In this document: in pieces, positions 6,942-15,881 of the stretch
Position numbering within the stretch: position 1 is the stretch's first letter
Layout of the letters: the number at the start of each line of letters is the position of its first letter
Assembly (NCBI GenBank): GCA_900770945.1
Contig: CAAGME010000037.1
Coordinates: forward strand, 62,001 to 126,000
Direction: 5' to 3'
Length of the DNA stretch: 64,000 nucleotides
Source of the DNA: Clostridia bacterium
Lineage (GTDB): Bacteria > Bacillota > Clostridia > Christensenellales > Borkfalkiaceae
The notes under the pieces: generated by a model
Seen by the model: the letters and a program-made list of their open reading frames with translations, nothing else
The model's database searches: none
What the model was told of the DNA's origin: nothing
Program-made: the position numbers and the translations under genes

Positions 6942-9527
6942 TTACGTAACGCTTCTCCTTTTAATCATAAAAAAGTTTTTATTCGCAATTTTTCTTTTCA
7001 AAAGCCTGAGAAAAACCTTTAAAAGTTCAGCCGCAACAAGAACGGAAGAACACGTTGCGAAAATTTTAAGCCAGAGAGCGACGCCAAGCGGAGAAGTGCC
7101 GAAAAACGACGGAACGAACTGACAGACGAGAACGTGCGTAAAAAGTGTCAAAAACAGCATTACAACGAGCAACTTATTACCGAAAAAGCGTTTTAAGGAG
7201 CTTTCGGTTGTCCCGGCGGCGCAGTTTATCGCGTTGAAGAGTTGAAAGAACACGAACACCGAAAGTATAACGGTTGGTTGCTCGGTTAAGTTTGCGCCGA
7301 GAAAATTAAAAAGTTGCTGACACGTCGTCACCGCACACATAAACACCGAAGTAAGACCTATTCTCGCAATCATAAGCGGCGTTAAAACGTCCTCGTCGCG
7401 GCGGACGGGCTTTGTCTTTTCAAGCTCGGTTTTGCGGGCTTCCACGCCCAAGGAAAGCGCGAGCGGACCGTCCATTATTACGTTGAGCCAAAGTAAGCTC
7501 GTTGACGTAAACGGGCAGTCAAGCCCCGTCAAAAGGCTTGCGACTATTATGCTCATCGAAGCTAAATTAACGGTAAGTTGAAAGGAAATAAATCGGCGAA
7601 AGTTTTCAAAAACGCCCCTGCCGAAAGCAACGGCTTTTACTATCGTCGAAAATTTATCGTCCAAAAGTATTAAATCGGCGGCTTCTTTCGTAACGTCCGA
7701 ACCGCTGCCCATGGCTATACCTATGTCCGAATGGCGGATTGCGGGCGCGTCGTTCACGCCGTCGCCGGTTACGGCTACCACTTCGCCGCTTTTTTGTAAG
7801 GCTTCGACGATTTTCAGCTTTGTTTTCGGCGTGCTTCTCGCTACGACCGCAACGTTTTTTAAAAACCCGGCAAGCGCGTCGTCGCTCATCGCTTCTATCT
7901 CGGCGTTTTCGACTACGCGACCTTTAAGAGATAATTTTTCGGCTATGTAAGCCGCCGTTTCCTTGCTGTCGCCCGTAAGAATTTTAACCTTTACGCCGGC
8001 TTTAAGGCATGTTTTTACGGCTTCCTTTGCGTCCGGGCGCAAGTCGTCGCAAATGGCGGCGAACCCGTCGTAAAACCAGTTTCCTCTTTCATTGTGCGCG
8101 AACGCAAGCACGCGCATGCCTCGCCGCTCGGCGTACGAAACGTCGGTTAAAAATCCGCTTTTCCCGACTATTTTTGCTACCGCTTCGGGCGAACCTTTCA
8201 GATAGGTCACTTCGTCGTTACCGCGCTTGACGGTCGTGGTCATATATTTTTTGTCGGAAGAAAAGGGCGTTCTTTTCGTCACGGGCTTGGCGGCGCGCAG
8301 CTTTTTATAATCCGCGCCGAACTTTTCAAGCGAGCTTACGAGCGCGATTTCCGTTGCCGAACCCGTTTTTTTGCCATCTTCCACGGTTGCGGTGGTGTTC
8401 AAAGCAAAGTTTTCTATTACGAATTTGTCGGGAGTGACGCGTTTTCCGTTTTCGCCGTAAAAGCCTTCCAAAACCATGTCGTTTGCGGTGAGCGTTCCCG
8501 TTTTATCCGAGCAAATAAGGCTCACGCCGCCTATCGTTTCCGCCGCGACGAGCTTTTTTATGAGCGCGTTCGACTTTGCAAGGCGGACCACGTTTAACGT
8601 CAGCGATATCGCGACCGTTGCCGGCAAGCCCTCGGGAACGGCGGCGACGATTAAAAGCACCGATTGAACGAAAGCTTCCGTAACGCCGTCGAAAGTAAAC
8701 TCGGAGGAAGCGGCAAGCCGAACAAGGCTAAGGACAAAGACCGCGCAAGAAGCCGCTCCGCCGAATACGGAAACGGTTTTTCCGAGGCGGGAAAGCTTTG
8801 CGTTGAGCGGCGCGGAAACGCTTTTTTCGGCGTTAGACTCCTTTGCGATAATCCCCGTTTCCGTTTTGTCGCCTACGGCGGTCACTATCATCGTTCCTCG
8901 CCCGGCGGTTACGAAAGTCCCCGAATACGCGCAATTAACCCTTTCGGCAAGCGGCGCGTTGCTCCTTAAAATTTTGTCGGGATTTTTTTTGACCGTCTTG
9001 CTTTCGCCCGTTAAAACCGATTCGTCCGTTCGTAAGTCCTCGGCGTAAATAATTCTGCCGTCGGCATAAACCTTGTCGCCCGCCTCCAAGCACACGATGT
9101 CCCCGACGACTATTTCCTCCGCCGCTATCTTTTTCTTTTTGCCGTCGCGCAAAACGGTAGCTTTGCCGCCGCCCGCAAGCGTTAAAAATTCAAGGGCTTT
9201 TTTGGACTTGTCTTCCATAACGACGGTGACGGCAACCGAAACGGAAATCGCCAAAAGTATGCCTATGCACTCGTAAAAATCGCCGTCGCCCGTCCTCAAA
9301 AACTTTCCGATATTCACTCCCGCCGTTAAGATAAGCGCAAAAACGAGAATGAGCATCATAGGCTCCGAAACCGCAGACAAAATCTTTTTGAAAAGGCTTT
9401 TTTCTTTGGGCTTTTTGATAACGTTTTTGCCGTAACGCGCGTTTTCCACGACCTTAGCCGAACTAAGCCCCGAATTTTCGTCCGTCGAATATTCGCGCAA
9501 TAACTCTTTTTTGTTTTTTGTATGCAC
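6942..9527 (-). CDS. P-type Ca2+-transporting ATPase
   Basis: A membrane pump that couples ATP hydrolysis to cation export, most like bacterial PMCA/SERCA-type (P2) ATPases. Motifs: TGES 173-176 (actuator), PEGLP 298-302 in M4 (the family Ca2+-site helix), DKTGT 341-345 with Asp341 phosphorylated, KGSPE 444-448 (nucleotide binding) and TGDGVNDAP 587-595 (hinge). Further hydrophobic segments follow around residues 650-850. There is no N-terminal metal-binding CxxC, which argues against a copper or zinc pump. The start is GTG at 9527, with AGGCGG seven bases before it. Ca2+ specificity is inferred from family resemblance. Confidence 0.9.
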   Translation of the reverse strand: MHTKNKKELLREYSTDENSGLSSAKVVENARYGKNVIKKPKEKSLFKKILSAVSEPMMLILVFALILTAGVNIGKFLRTGDGDFYECIGILLAISVSVAVTVVMEDKSKKALEFLTLAGGGKATVLRDGKKKKIAAEEIVVGDIVCLEAGDKVYADGRIIYAEDLRTDESVLTGESKTVKKNPDKILRSNAPLAERVNCAYSGTFVTAGRGTMIVTAVGDKTETGIIAKESNAEKSVSAPLNAKLSRLGKTVSVFGGAASCAVFVLSLVRLAASSEFTFDGVTEAFVQSVLLIVAAVPEGLPATVAISLTLNVVRLAKSNALIKKLVAAETIGGVSLICSDKTGTLTANDMVLEGFYGENGKRVTPDKFVIENFALNTTATVEDGKKTGSATEIALVSSLEKFGADYKKLRAAKPVTKRTPFSSDKKYMTTTVKRGNDEVTYLKGSPEAVAKIVGKSGFLTDVSYAERRGMRVLAFAHNERGNWFYDGFAAICDDLRPDAKEAVKTCLKAGVKVKILTGDSKETAAYIAEKLSLKGRVVENAEIEAMSDDALAGFLKNVAVVARSTPKTKLKIVEALQKSGEVVAVTGDGVNDAPAIRHSDIGIAMGSGSDVTKEAADLILLDDKFSTIVKAVAFGRGVFENFRRFISFQLTVNLASMSIIVASLLTGLDCPFTSTSLLWLNVIMDGPLALSLGVEARKTELEKTKPVRRDEDVLTPLMIARIGLTSVFMCAVTTCQQLFNFLGANLTEQPTVILSVFVFFQLFNAINCAAGTTESSLKRFFGNKLLVVMLFLTLFTHVLVCQFVPSFFGTSPLGVALWLKIFATCSSVLVAAELLKVFLRLLKRKIANKNFFMIKRRSVT

Positions 9528-9575
9528 CCTTCCACCGCCTTTTTGTTTTACATGAAAGTATATTTTGCTTAAAGC

Positions 9576-9603
9576 AAAAAAAGAACGCCGACAAAAATCG
9601 GCG
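9576..9603 (-). terminator. Terminator-like hairpin upstream of the ATPase
   Basis: CGCCGA pairs with TCGGCG around CAAAAA (9586-9603), followed on the minus strand by TTCTTTTTTTGC. It lies between the lipoprotein terminator and the ATPase start and probably backs up termination of the nrdR unit. Confidence 0.6.
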
Positions 9604-9639
9604 CGAGGTTTTCGACATGCTTTTCTGTTTTTCGGCGTT

Positions 9640-9665
9640 AAAAAAGCCGCTTTTAAGGGCGGCTT
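9640..9665 (-). terminator. Terminator after the poly-Ser lipoprotein
   Basis: AAGCCGC pairs with GCGGCTT (9659-9665 with 9644-9650), followed by TTTTTT on the minus strand, 16 nt after the lipoprotein stop codon. Confidence 0.75.
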
Positions 9666-9680
9666 AATATACTTTTGTTT

Positions 9681-10535
9681 TTAGTTTTTTCCGCTCGAAC
9701 TGCTATTAAGCGGAACGCTCGGCAAATCAACGCCTTTATTCGAAGTGTCAGAACCGGAACTCGAAGAGGAATTGCCCGCGGAGCTTGAAGAACTCGTAGA
9801 GCCGCTTGACGAGGAAGAACTCGAAGAACTGCTTGACGAAGAAGAACTCGAAGAGCTGCTTGACGACGAGGATTTTTCGCCTTCGGACGAGGAGCTGTCG
9901 GCAGTCGATTCAAGAGCCTTATTATAGGAAGCGTTGAGCTTTTTAAGGTCGAACTTGTCCTGTTCGTCTACAAGGCAAAGCGCGGTGTTCTTTTTGCCGC
10001 TCTTTTCAAGCTCTTCTTTGGTTTTTACGTTGGCGTCGGTGTCGGATAATATTCCGTCGCTTAAAATTCTTACGCCCGCTTTAACCAAAGTCGCTTTAAC
10101 CTGCTTGTCCTTTTCGTCGACGACGAAAATTTCGCTTATCTTCATCGTGTCGCTTACCGTAATCTGAACATACGAACGGGATTTGCAAGAGGAATCGACG
10201 GGGACTTTAACTACGTTATCGGACTTTTTAAGCCACGCCCTTTCCACCGTTTGTTGCGAGCCGTAACTTTTTGTAAAGCCCGATTCGCTCGAAGCAAAGT
10301 ACACGCCGACCTTAGCCGTGCTGTCTTCAAGCCCGGAAACGACGAGCCAGACTTCCTTTAAAGGGTTTTCCTTTTCAAGCGAAACGACGGCATAATTGAC
10401 GAGCGTTTCATCGCCCGCGGTTTCCTTGTAAACGTTATACGAGCTGCCAAGCCCGAGCGCGGACACGGAACAGCCCGTGAGAGTGAAAACGGCGACAAGC
10501 GCGATAACAGAAAGCAACGTTAGTAATTTTTTCAT
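9681..10535 (-). CDS. Poly-serine lipoprotein of unknown function
   Basis: A 284-residue lipoprotein: MKKLLTLLS, hydrophobic core, lipobox LTGC with Cys at residue 22. Residues 25-200 are a beta-rich domain not recognised here. The last 80 residues are extremely serine-rich, with one run of more than 20 Ser. The coding DNA there is built partly from near-identical 27-bp units (nine Ser codons each), which suggests expansion by slippage. It overlaps nrdR by 4 bp (ATGA), so the two are translationally coupled. The Ser tail is probably a flexible linker or a sugar-modified surface tail; no function is claimed. Confidence 0.75.
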   Translation of the reverse strand: MKKLLTLLSVIALVAVFTLTGCSVSALGLGSSYNVYKETAGDETLVNYAVVSLEKENPLKEVWLVVSGLEDSTAKVGVYFASSESGFTKSYGSQQTVERAWLKKSDNVVKVPVDSSCKSRSYVQITVSDTMKISEIFVVDEKDKQVKATLVKAGVRILSDGILSDTDANVKTKEELEKSGKKNTALCLVDEQDKFDLKKLNASYNKALESTADSSSSEGEKSSSSSSSSSSSSSSSSSSSSSSSGSTSSSSSAGNSSSSSGSDTSNKGVDLPSVPLNSSSSGKN

Positions 10536-11005
10536 GAGTTTTGGTCTCCTTGGTCTTTCCCGGCGAGTTTTTCAAGCTCGCGCATAAAAGTCGAAATATC
10601 TTTAAACGAGCGATAGACGGAAGCGAAACGGACGTAAGCAACCTCGTCAAGGTCCATAAGCCCGTTCATAACCATTTCGCCTATCTGCTTAGAGGTTATT
10701 TCCTGGTCCATCGTGTTGTAAACTTGCTTTTGAATATCTTCGCAAAGTCTGTCGATTTTGTACATCGGCACGGGGCGTTTTTCGCAAGCTTTTATAACGC
10801 CGCTTTTAATTTTGCTTATATCGAAGGCCTGGCGCGTGCCGTTAGCCTTTATGACGAGAACGGGCGTTGTTTCTACAGTTTCGTAAGTGGTAAAGCGTTT
10901 TCCGCACGCCACGCACTCCCTGCGGCGGCGTATCGTTTCGCCGTCTTCGGACGCGCGCGAGTCGATAACCTTACTCTCCTTGCACCCGCAGTACATACAT
11001 TTCAT
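10532..11005 (-). CDS. nrdR: Transcriptional repressor NrdR
   Basis: Represses ribonucleotide reductase genes in response to dATP/ATP. The N-terminal zinc ribbon has Cys pairs at CMYC (3-6) and CVAC (31-34), and the ATP-cone domain spans about residues 46-136. Length 157 is typical. It is transcribed away from the DUF1294 gene and is followed by the poly-Ser lipoprotein with a 4-bp overlap, an unusual partner. No ribonucleotide reductase gene lies in the window. Confidence 0.97.
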   Translation of the reverse strand: MKCMYCGCKESKVIDSRASEDGETIRRRRECVACGKRFTTYETVETTPVLVIKANGTRQAFDISKIKSGVIKACEKRPVPMYKIDRLCEDIQKQVYNTMDQEITSKQIGEMVMNGLMDLDEVAYVRFASVYRSFKDISTFMRELEKLAGKDQGDQNS

Positions 11006-11199
11006 ATTATACCTCTTTGTCTTGTGTTTAAAAATATTTCTTTCCTTAGACTATCATTTTAGCACAATCCTTTCGTTTTGAAAAGGCATTTTAGCGGTTT
11101 TTGAGATATTTACGCTAATTTTGCCTAAAATAAACGGCGAAAAAACAAATTTTTACGATAGTTTTATTAAATCGCGGCTTTTAAGGCAATAATATTCCT

Positions 11200-11550
11200 A
11201 TGATTATCTTTTTAAGAATTGCGGTTGCGGTGTACTTTGCCGCGATTAACTTTTATTCGTTTCTGCTCGTCAAAAAACAGCGCGACGACGAGGATATGAA
11301 CGAAAAACAAACCGTGAAGGACGGAAAAATAGTTTTAACGTCGCTTCTCGGCGGCGCGGCGGGCGTGTATGTTGCATTGCTCGTTTTCCGCTATCGGTTG
11401 GACAGTCTGCTTTTAATGGTTTTTACGCCGATTTTTTTGCTGTTTAACGTATTTATAGCGATTTATCTTTTCGCTTCTAACTTTTTTATTCCTATGCCGG
11501 CGGAAACCGCAAAGTTAGTTCAAGATTGTTTGTATATCGTTTTTAAGTAG
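11200..11550 (+). CDS. DUF1294-like small membrane protein
   Basis: A 116-residue protein with three or four hydrophobic segments (about 3-24, 45-63, 68-95). The loop after the first segment is charged (KKQRDDEDMNEKQ), then LLGGAAGVYVALLVFRYRLD resembles the DUF1294 core. Function is unknown. Its last 31 bp overlap the 3' end of the convergent NUDIX gene. Confidence 0.65.
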   Translation: MIIFLRIAVAVYFAAINFYSFLLVKKQRDDEDMNEKQTVKDGKIVLTSLLGGAAGVYVALLVFRYRLDSLLLMVFTPIFLLFNVFIAIYLFASNFFIPMPAETAKLVQDCLYIVFK

Positions 11551-12056
11551 AGGAGCGCGATTACCGTTTTTGCGTCGAATATTTCGCCGCTTTCAATCAT
11601 TTCAAAAGCATTTTCGACCGGGATTTTTACGACGTTTAAAAACTCGTCGTCGTCAAAATGCGTTTTTCCGAAAGAAAAGCCTTCGGCGCGATAGATATGT
11701 ATTATCTCGTCGGTGTACCCCGGCGACGGCGAAGCGGAGCAAATTTTGGTCCATTTTTTTGCGGTAAGCCCCGTTTCTTCGCTCAATTCCCTTTTTGCGC
11801 AAAGTAGCGGGTCTTCGCCTTTTTCAAGCTTGCCCGCGGGGATTTCCAAAATCTCTTTTCCGACGGAAAGTCTGAATTGTTTGACAAGGTACACTTTGCC
11901 GCCCTCTTCCGCAAGTATGCCCGCGCCGCCGTGATGTTCGACTTCTTCTCTAAATGCCGTTCTGCCGTCCGGCAAAGCGACGGTGTATTTTTTTGCGGTA
12001 AAAACCTTGCCCGAATAAAGCGTTTCGCTTGAAATTATCTTTTCTTCCGTATTCAT
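11520..12056 (-). CDS. NUDIX hydrolase, ADP-ribose pyrophosphatase type
   Basis: Likely hydrolyses ADP-ribose to AMP and ribose 5-phosphate. With the start at 12056 the protein has 178 residues and the NUDIX box spans 75-97: Gly75, Glu81, then RELSEETGL at 89-97, which supply the metal ligands. The layout, with EIPAGKLEKGE before the box, is that of the NudF/YqkG group. An ATG five codons upstream exists, but the chosen ATG overlaps the stop codon of the preceding gene as TGATG and has GGGGTG at good distance. Its 3' end overlaps the opposing DUF1294 gene by 31 bp. Confidence 0.9.
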   Translation of the reverse strand: MNTEEKIISSETLYSGKVFTAKKYTVALPDGRTAFREEVEHHGGAGILAEEGGKVYLVKQFRLSVGKEILEIPAGKLEKGEDPLLCAKRELSEETGLTAKKWTKICSASPSPGYTDEIIHIYRAEGFSFGKTHFDDDEFLNVVKIPVENAFEMIESGEIFDAKTVIALLYLKTIYKQS

Positions 12057-12793
12057 CAAAGCACCCCGCAAGACTTCAAGATATCTTCTATTTTATTGAC
12101 CGAAACGTCGAGTTTTCTATGATACAAAGTCGAATATTTGTAACCCAAAAACGCCACCTTTATTCTGTCGGGGTCGGATTCGAAAAGGGCTTGGTCGAAG
12201 TTGTCGTACAAAGCCATAAGGTCGGCTTTTAATTCCGGTTCTATCTTGTACTGCAAAATAACGCCCTTGCTTTTTTTGAGCAAGTCTTTAATCAGTGCGG
12301 CGTCCGAAAAGCTGATCGCAGGCTTTTCGGCTGGGCGTTTGGCAACAACTCTCGGCTCGTCGGTTACTCCCGTAATCATTGCGCCGACCGCACTCAATAC
12401 TTCCACCTTGAACGGCTTTAAAAATTCAGCCGAAAACCTTTTAAAGGCAAGGTTCAAGTCCCCTTGGCAAAAATAATCGGAAAGTACGCGGAAAAACTCC
12501 TCTTCTTTTACGTCGATTTTATATAGAAGCGTAAAGGACAAGGCTATTATCGTGCGGCTGTCGGGCGGAAGAAGATACTTGCCGTCGATGTTGTCGCCTT
12601 TCACGAAAAAGTTCTTCTTTTCCTTGTCGTAATCGAAGTCCTTTGTGCAGAATGCGAAAAGTTCCATCAAAACGTCGGAAACGGCAATCGCCTTTAAAAC
12701 CGCGGCTATCTTTTTTTCCGCAAGCAGATAAGTTGTGTTGCTAAGCTCGTCGAAAGCTCTCGAAAAAGCTTCGATTGATTGTTTATCGTTCAT
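12056..12793 (-). CDS. Conserved-looking hypothetical protein
   Basis: Not recognised. A 245-residue soluble protein with no signal peptide or membrane segment. The first 130 residues look helical (FSRAFDELSNTTYLLAEKK, then an acidic stretch DYDKEKKNFFVKGDN). A Pro/Lys/Ala hinge near 150-160 (VAKRPAEKP) separates a second helical part. It overlaps the NUDIX gene by one base and is probably co-translated with it. Codon use resembles its neighbours, which argues that it is a real gene. Confidence 0.6.
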   Translation of the reverse strand: MNDKQSIEAFSRAFDELSNTTYLLAEKKIAAVLKAIAVSDVLMELFAFCTKDFDYDKEKKNFFVKGDNIDGKYLLPPDSRTIIALSFTLLYKIDVKEEEFFRVLSDYFCQGDLNLAFKRFSAEFLKPFKVEVLSAVGAMITGVTDEPRVVAKRPAEKPAISFSDAALIKDLLKKSKGVILQYKIEPELKADLMALYDNFDQALFESDPDRIKVAFLGYKYSTLYHRKLDVSVNKIEDILKSCGVL

Positions 12794-12862
12794 CTTTTTT
12801 ACCTCTTTTCAAATATTTTAACACAAATTTCAAATCTTTACAATATAATTTTCAAAAAACTA

Positions 12863-12892
12863 TTGACTTTTTGGTATAAATTTATGTATAAT
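12863..12892 (+). promoter_or_regulatory. Promoter of the DUF4364-TSCPD pair
   Basis: TTGACT (12863-12868), 18-bp spacer, TATAAT (12887-12892) on the plus strand, about 50 bp before the DUF4364 start. Confidence 0.7.
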
Positions 12893-12947
12893 AGAGGCAC
12901 TCACCCTTAATCGGCGCGAGGAGAACGATTTTTTACGGAGAGAAGCG

Positions 12948-13472
12948 ATGCCCATTCAAGGCGACAATCTTTTAAACAAGTTAATATTATTGTTCGTCTT
13001 TGACAAGATGGAAGTGCCTCTTTCCAAGGCGACGATTGAAAACATGTGCTGCCACGCAAACAATTGGCTGAGCTTTATGGACTGCGCGCCCACCCTTGCG
13101 CAACTTCAGGACAACGACTTTATTTACGAACTCGATTCGTCCGTCCCCTCGCTCTACGCCATAACCCCGAGCGGAAGAGTTTGCCTTGCGGATTTTTTCG
13201 TGCGGATTCCTACTTCCGTAAGAGAAGATATTTCCGCATTCGTCAAACAGAACAGAAACGCTTATAAGCGCAAACAGGAGTACATAGCCGATTATTACAT
13301 GAATAAGGACGGCACCTACACCGTCTTTTTGAAAATTCTGGAACCCATAGGCTCTCCGCTCGAACTCAAACTCGTTGTTCCGAGCCGTCAGATAGCCAAA
13401 AATATATACAGAAAGTGGGAAGACAAAGCGGAAACGGTTTATTCTGCCGTTTACGAAAATCTTGTTGACTAA
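12948..13472 (+). CDS. DUF4364 family protein
   Basis: A 174-residue cytoplasmic protein of a family common in Clostridia. The first 85 residues look like a winged helix (NKLILLFVFDKMEVPLSKAT, then LQDNDFIYEL and YAITPSGRVCLADFF), the usual architecture of DUF4364, so it may bind DNA. The C-terminal half contains a beta-rich segment (DGTYTVFLKILEPIGSPLEL). No experimental role is known for the family. It heads a two-gene unit with the TSCPD protein 12 bp downstream. Confidence 0.8.
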   Translation: MPIQGDNLLNKLILLFVFDKMEVPLSKATIENMCCHANNWLSFMDCAPTLAQLQDNDFIYELDSSVPSLYAITPSGRVCLADFFVRIPTSVREDISAFVKQNRNAYKRKQEYIADYYMNKDGTYTVFLKILEPIGSPLELKLVVPSRQIAKNIYRKWEDKAETVYSAVYENLVD

Positions 13473-13484
13473 AGGAGTAAAATT

Positions 13485-13772
13485 ATGCAGACTTACACAA
13501 CGAAAGGTACTTGCTCTCGCCAGATATTGTTCGATATCGACGAAAACAACAGAATCCACAACGTAAAGTTCATTAACGGCTGCCTCGGAAACCTTCAAGG
13601 TATTGCGAAGCTCGTAGAAAATCGCGATATCGACGAAGTTATTTCCCTCTTGAAAGGTATTCGTTGCAAAGGCAACACCTCTTGCCCCGACCAGCTCGCC
13701 TGCGCCCTTATCGAATACAAGCAGAGAAAGGAAGACGAAGCCAACGGCATAATCCCCCCCAAAAAGTATTAA
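13485..13772 (+). CDS. TSCPD domain protein (TIGR03905 type)
   Basis: A 95-residue protein carrying the name-giving TSCPD motif at residues 65-69 and further cysteines at 10, 33, 61 and 67. The same domain occurs at the C-terminus of some ribonucleotide reductases, where it is thought to bind metal or nucleic acid; for the stand-alone form the function is unknown. AAAGGAG lies before the ATG. A strong terminator follows at 13800-13837. Confidence 0.85.
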   Translation: MQTYTTKGTCSRQILFDIDENNRIHNVKFINGCLGNLQGIAKLVENRDIDEVISLLKGIRCKGNTSCPDQLACALIEYKQRKEDEANGIIPPKKY

Positions 13773-13792
13773 GGTTAACTAAACAGTCTAAC

Positions 13793-13837
13793 AAAAAAGA
13801 CAATCCCATCGATTTTCTCGTCGGGATTGTTTTTTTG
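13793..13837. terminator. Bidirectional terminator after the TSCPD gene
   Basis: ACAATCCC (13800-13807) pairs with GGGATTGT (13823-13830), with a T-run on the plus side and an A-run before the stem. It serves the plus-strand pair and the convergent membrane-protein gene. Confidence 0.85.
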
Positions 13838-13868
13838 TTATGCGTTTTCGACGACACAGTACAATTTG

Positions 13869-14765
13869 CTAAACCTTTGTTTCATAGTGACTACGTTGTT
13901 TCTTCACCGTCTTTTTGCATCTTTTGCAACTATAAGTAAATTCAAAATAACTATGTCTATAAAGTCCGTCATTAACCGTTTTTCCGGGAACATATGTACG
14001 CGTTACAGCTCTATAATCCTCTCCGTCTACATTAAAGTCGGTTACATAATCCTGATAATAGCCTTTTTCATAATGAGAATGTTCGTAAATAGATTCGGAA
14101 CTTGAAGAATCGCTTACAGACAAAACATTAAGCCTATTACAATGCCTACATGAGTAAAATGTTATTTTTTTCAGTTCCTTTATCATTAACACAATACCGA
14201 CCACTCCGATATTGATTTCTAAAATCGAAAAATAACAACCTTTAATGAAGCGTTCGCTCGTATACTCAGAGTAGTCTGTATGTTGCATAAGTGTATACAA
14301 ATTATACGCGCCCACAGTCAATAATATAATGAACCCGATTAGCATTATTGCGTACAAAGCGACAAGCCCGTTTCGTTTTTTTATCCCGTAATTTTCAACT
14401 CTGTTCTTCAACAGACGTACCGATAAAAACACCCCAATCGCTGTCAAAACAAGTTCGGTAATAAAAATACCGCCTGACTCCCGAAATAAATTTATATTTA
14501 TAAAAAACGGGAAAAACACAATCACGGCGTCAAGTAATAAAGAAAGAATTAGTTTTGACAAAAAAATAAGAAAACCTTTTATAGGAAATTGATTTTCATT
14601 CTTTCTAAAATTTTCTTTAAACGCCTCTCTCCTATCTTTGTCCCAAGAACAGTACTGAGAAAATTCTCGTTGAGACAAAACGTCAAACATCAAACGCTCC
14701 TCGTCCGTTGAACGTAAGTAAAAAATTTCCTCGTCTCGATTTGTCATTTTGTAATAATCAGGCAT
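13869..14765 (-). CDS. Membrane protein with two CxxC pairs, AT-rich
   Basis: Not recognised. A 298-residue protein with about four membrane segments (roughly 65-90, 100-117, 135-155, 180-200). The C-terminal cytoplasmic part has two CxxC pairs, CRHC near 211-214 and CKRC near 282-285, that could form a split zinc ribbon. Between them lie Ser/Tyr/His-rich stretches (SDSSSSESIYEHSHYEKG). The gene and its 250-bp upstream region are much more AT-rich than the neighbours, with A/T-ending codons, which suggests recent acquisition. It opens a small accessory patch reaching to about 17.3 kb. Confidence 0.6.
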   Translation of the reverse strand: MPDYYKMTNRDEEIFYLRSTDEERLMFDVLSQREFSQYCSWDKDRREAFKENFRKNENQFPIKGFLIFLSKLILSLLLDAVIVFFPFFININLFRESGGIFITELVLTAIGVFLSVRLLKNRVENYGIKKRNGLVALYAIMLIGFIILLTVGAYNLYTLMQHTDYSEYTSERFIKGCYFSILEINIGVVGIVLMIKELKKITFYSCRHCNRLNVLSVSDSSSSESIYEHSHYEKGYYQDYVTDFNVDGEDYRAVTRTYVPGKTVNDGLYRHSYFEFTYSCKRCKKTVKKQRSHYETKV

Positions 14766-14963
14766 AAAACCTCCGTTTTTTAGAAATATTCAAGTTTATA
14801 ATATATATTTACAAGTATAAAATTTTTTTAATAAAATTACAATTTTTTTATATTATAACACTATTAACATTAAAACACAAGTATTTTAAATTTGTTTTTA
14901 GTTACAAAATCGAAATAACTTTTTTTATACCTTTTTTGTTTTTTATACAAAGAACAAAGAAAA

Positions 14964-14994
14964 AGCCGACCTCTTTATTAAAAGAAAATCGGCT
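14964..14994 (-). terminator. Terminator after the BRO-N gene
   Basis: AGCCGA pairs with TCGGCT around a 19-nt loop, followed on the minus strand by TTTTTCTTT. The rest of 14766-14963 is very AT-rich DNA in which no gene is seen. Confidence 0.65.
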
Positions 14995-15015
14995 GCGTTT
15001 AGCTTTTTAATTTTT

Positions 15016-15861
15016 TTATTCTTCGTCGTTGTCGGTTTTTATTTCGAGCGCGGGCTTGTCGCTTGCGTTTAGCGGCGAAACGACCGAAGTTTTTAATCGT
15101 GCTTCTATATCTTTGCGCGTGCTTTTGGCTACGCTTCCGCCCTCCCTTGCAACTTTAACGTTTTCGCCGAAAGTTTCGGGCTGCTTGCTTTTAGATAAAG
15201 CCGTAGTCGTAACTTCCGCAAGCATATTCAAAACAAGTTCGATATCCGTCATGTTGTCGCGCAAGTTTTCTTTCTTTAATCCTTTGAGTTTTTTGTATTC
15301 TTTAACGGACATTCCGCTCCAAGCCTTTGTCATTTCGTCCGTTAAAATGGCGTATTCCGCACCCTCTTTTACGCCGCGTTCCTGCCATTCGTCGGTGAGC
15401 TTTTTGCGTATTTCTATCGTTTGAAGCCTTTGGTTTATCCAGCCCTCGGTATAGCCTTTCGCACGATAGAAATCCGCACCGCGCATTATTGCCTTTTCGG
15501 GGTCGGCTATTTCGTCAAGCCGTTCGCTTCCGACTTTTGCAAGCCACATTTTAAACGGTTCGGCTTTCGGCGACGGAACGGACTGTACGAGCCGCAAAAC
15601 GCCCTTAGTGTCAAGACAATCGGTTTTGTAATACTTACCGTCGGAAGATTGCATTTTCAGTCCGTGACAATTTGTCACGACCTCACTGCCTTCCTTTTTT
15701 AACCGTTGCTTTAATTTGCGCCAATACGCGCCCGGGTCTTTACTTTCCGAATCCGCTAATATATTGCATATATCTACAACCGAAAAATACCATTCTTCCT
15801 CGTCCGCATTCCACAAGGTGCGGACTTGTTTAGTTTCAAATATTTTTATTTTGCTTTCCAT
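15016..15861 (-). CDS. BRO-N domain protein, phage antirepressor-like
   Basis: A 281-residue protein. Residues 1-115 match the BRO-N domain (KQVRTLWNADEEEWYFSVVD, later LRLVQSVPSPKAEPFKMWLA), a DNA-binding module of phage antirepressors and viral BRO proteins. The middle and C-terminal blocks (ADFYRAKGYTEGWINQRL, EYAILTDEMTKAWSGMSVKE) are the usual partner region of this bacterial subfamily. No other phage gene is near, so it is either a domesticated antirepressor or the last relic of an integrated element. It lies next to an AT-rich orphan gene. Confidence 0.85.
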   Translation of the reverse strand: MESKIKIFETKQVRTLWNADEEEWYFSVVDICNILADSESKDPGAYWRKLKQRLKKEGSEVVTNCHGLKMQSSDGKYYKTDCLDTKGVLRLVQSVPSPKAEPFKMWLAKVGSERLDEIADPEKAIMRGADFYRAKGYTEGWINQRLQTIEIRKKLTDEWQERGVKEGAEYAILTDEMTKAWSGMSVKEYKKLKGLKKENLRDNMTDIELVLNMLAEVTTTALSKSKQPETFGENVKVAREGGSVAKSTRKDIEARLKTSVVSPLNASDKPALEIKTDNDEE

Positions 15862-15881
15862 ATTCTAAAACTATTTCCTCT

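Noticed and set aside
9745..9927. 60-residue acidic plus-strand ORF (many Glu and Leu)
   Set aside because: It is the antisense reading of the poly-Ser codons of the lipoprotein gene.
15016..15861. A prophage around the BRO-N gene
   Set aside because: No integrase, portal, capsid, terminase, lysis or attachment-site sequence is found nearby; the flanks are chromosomal-type genes.
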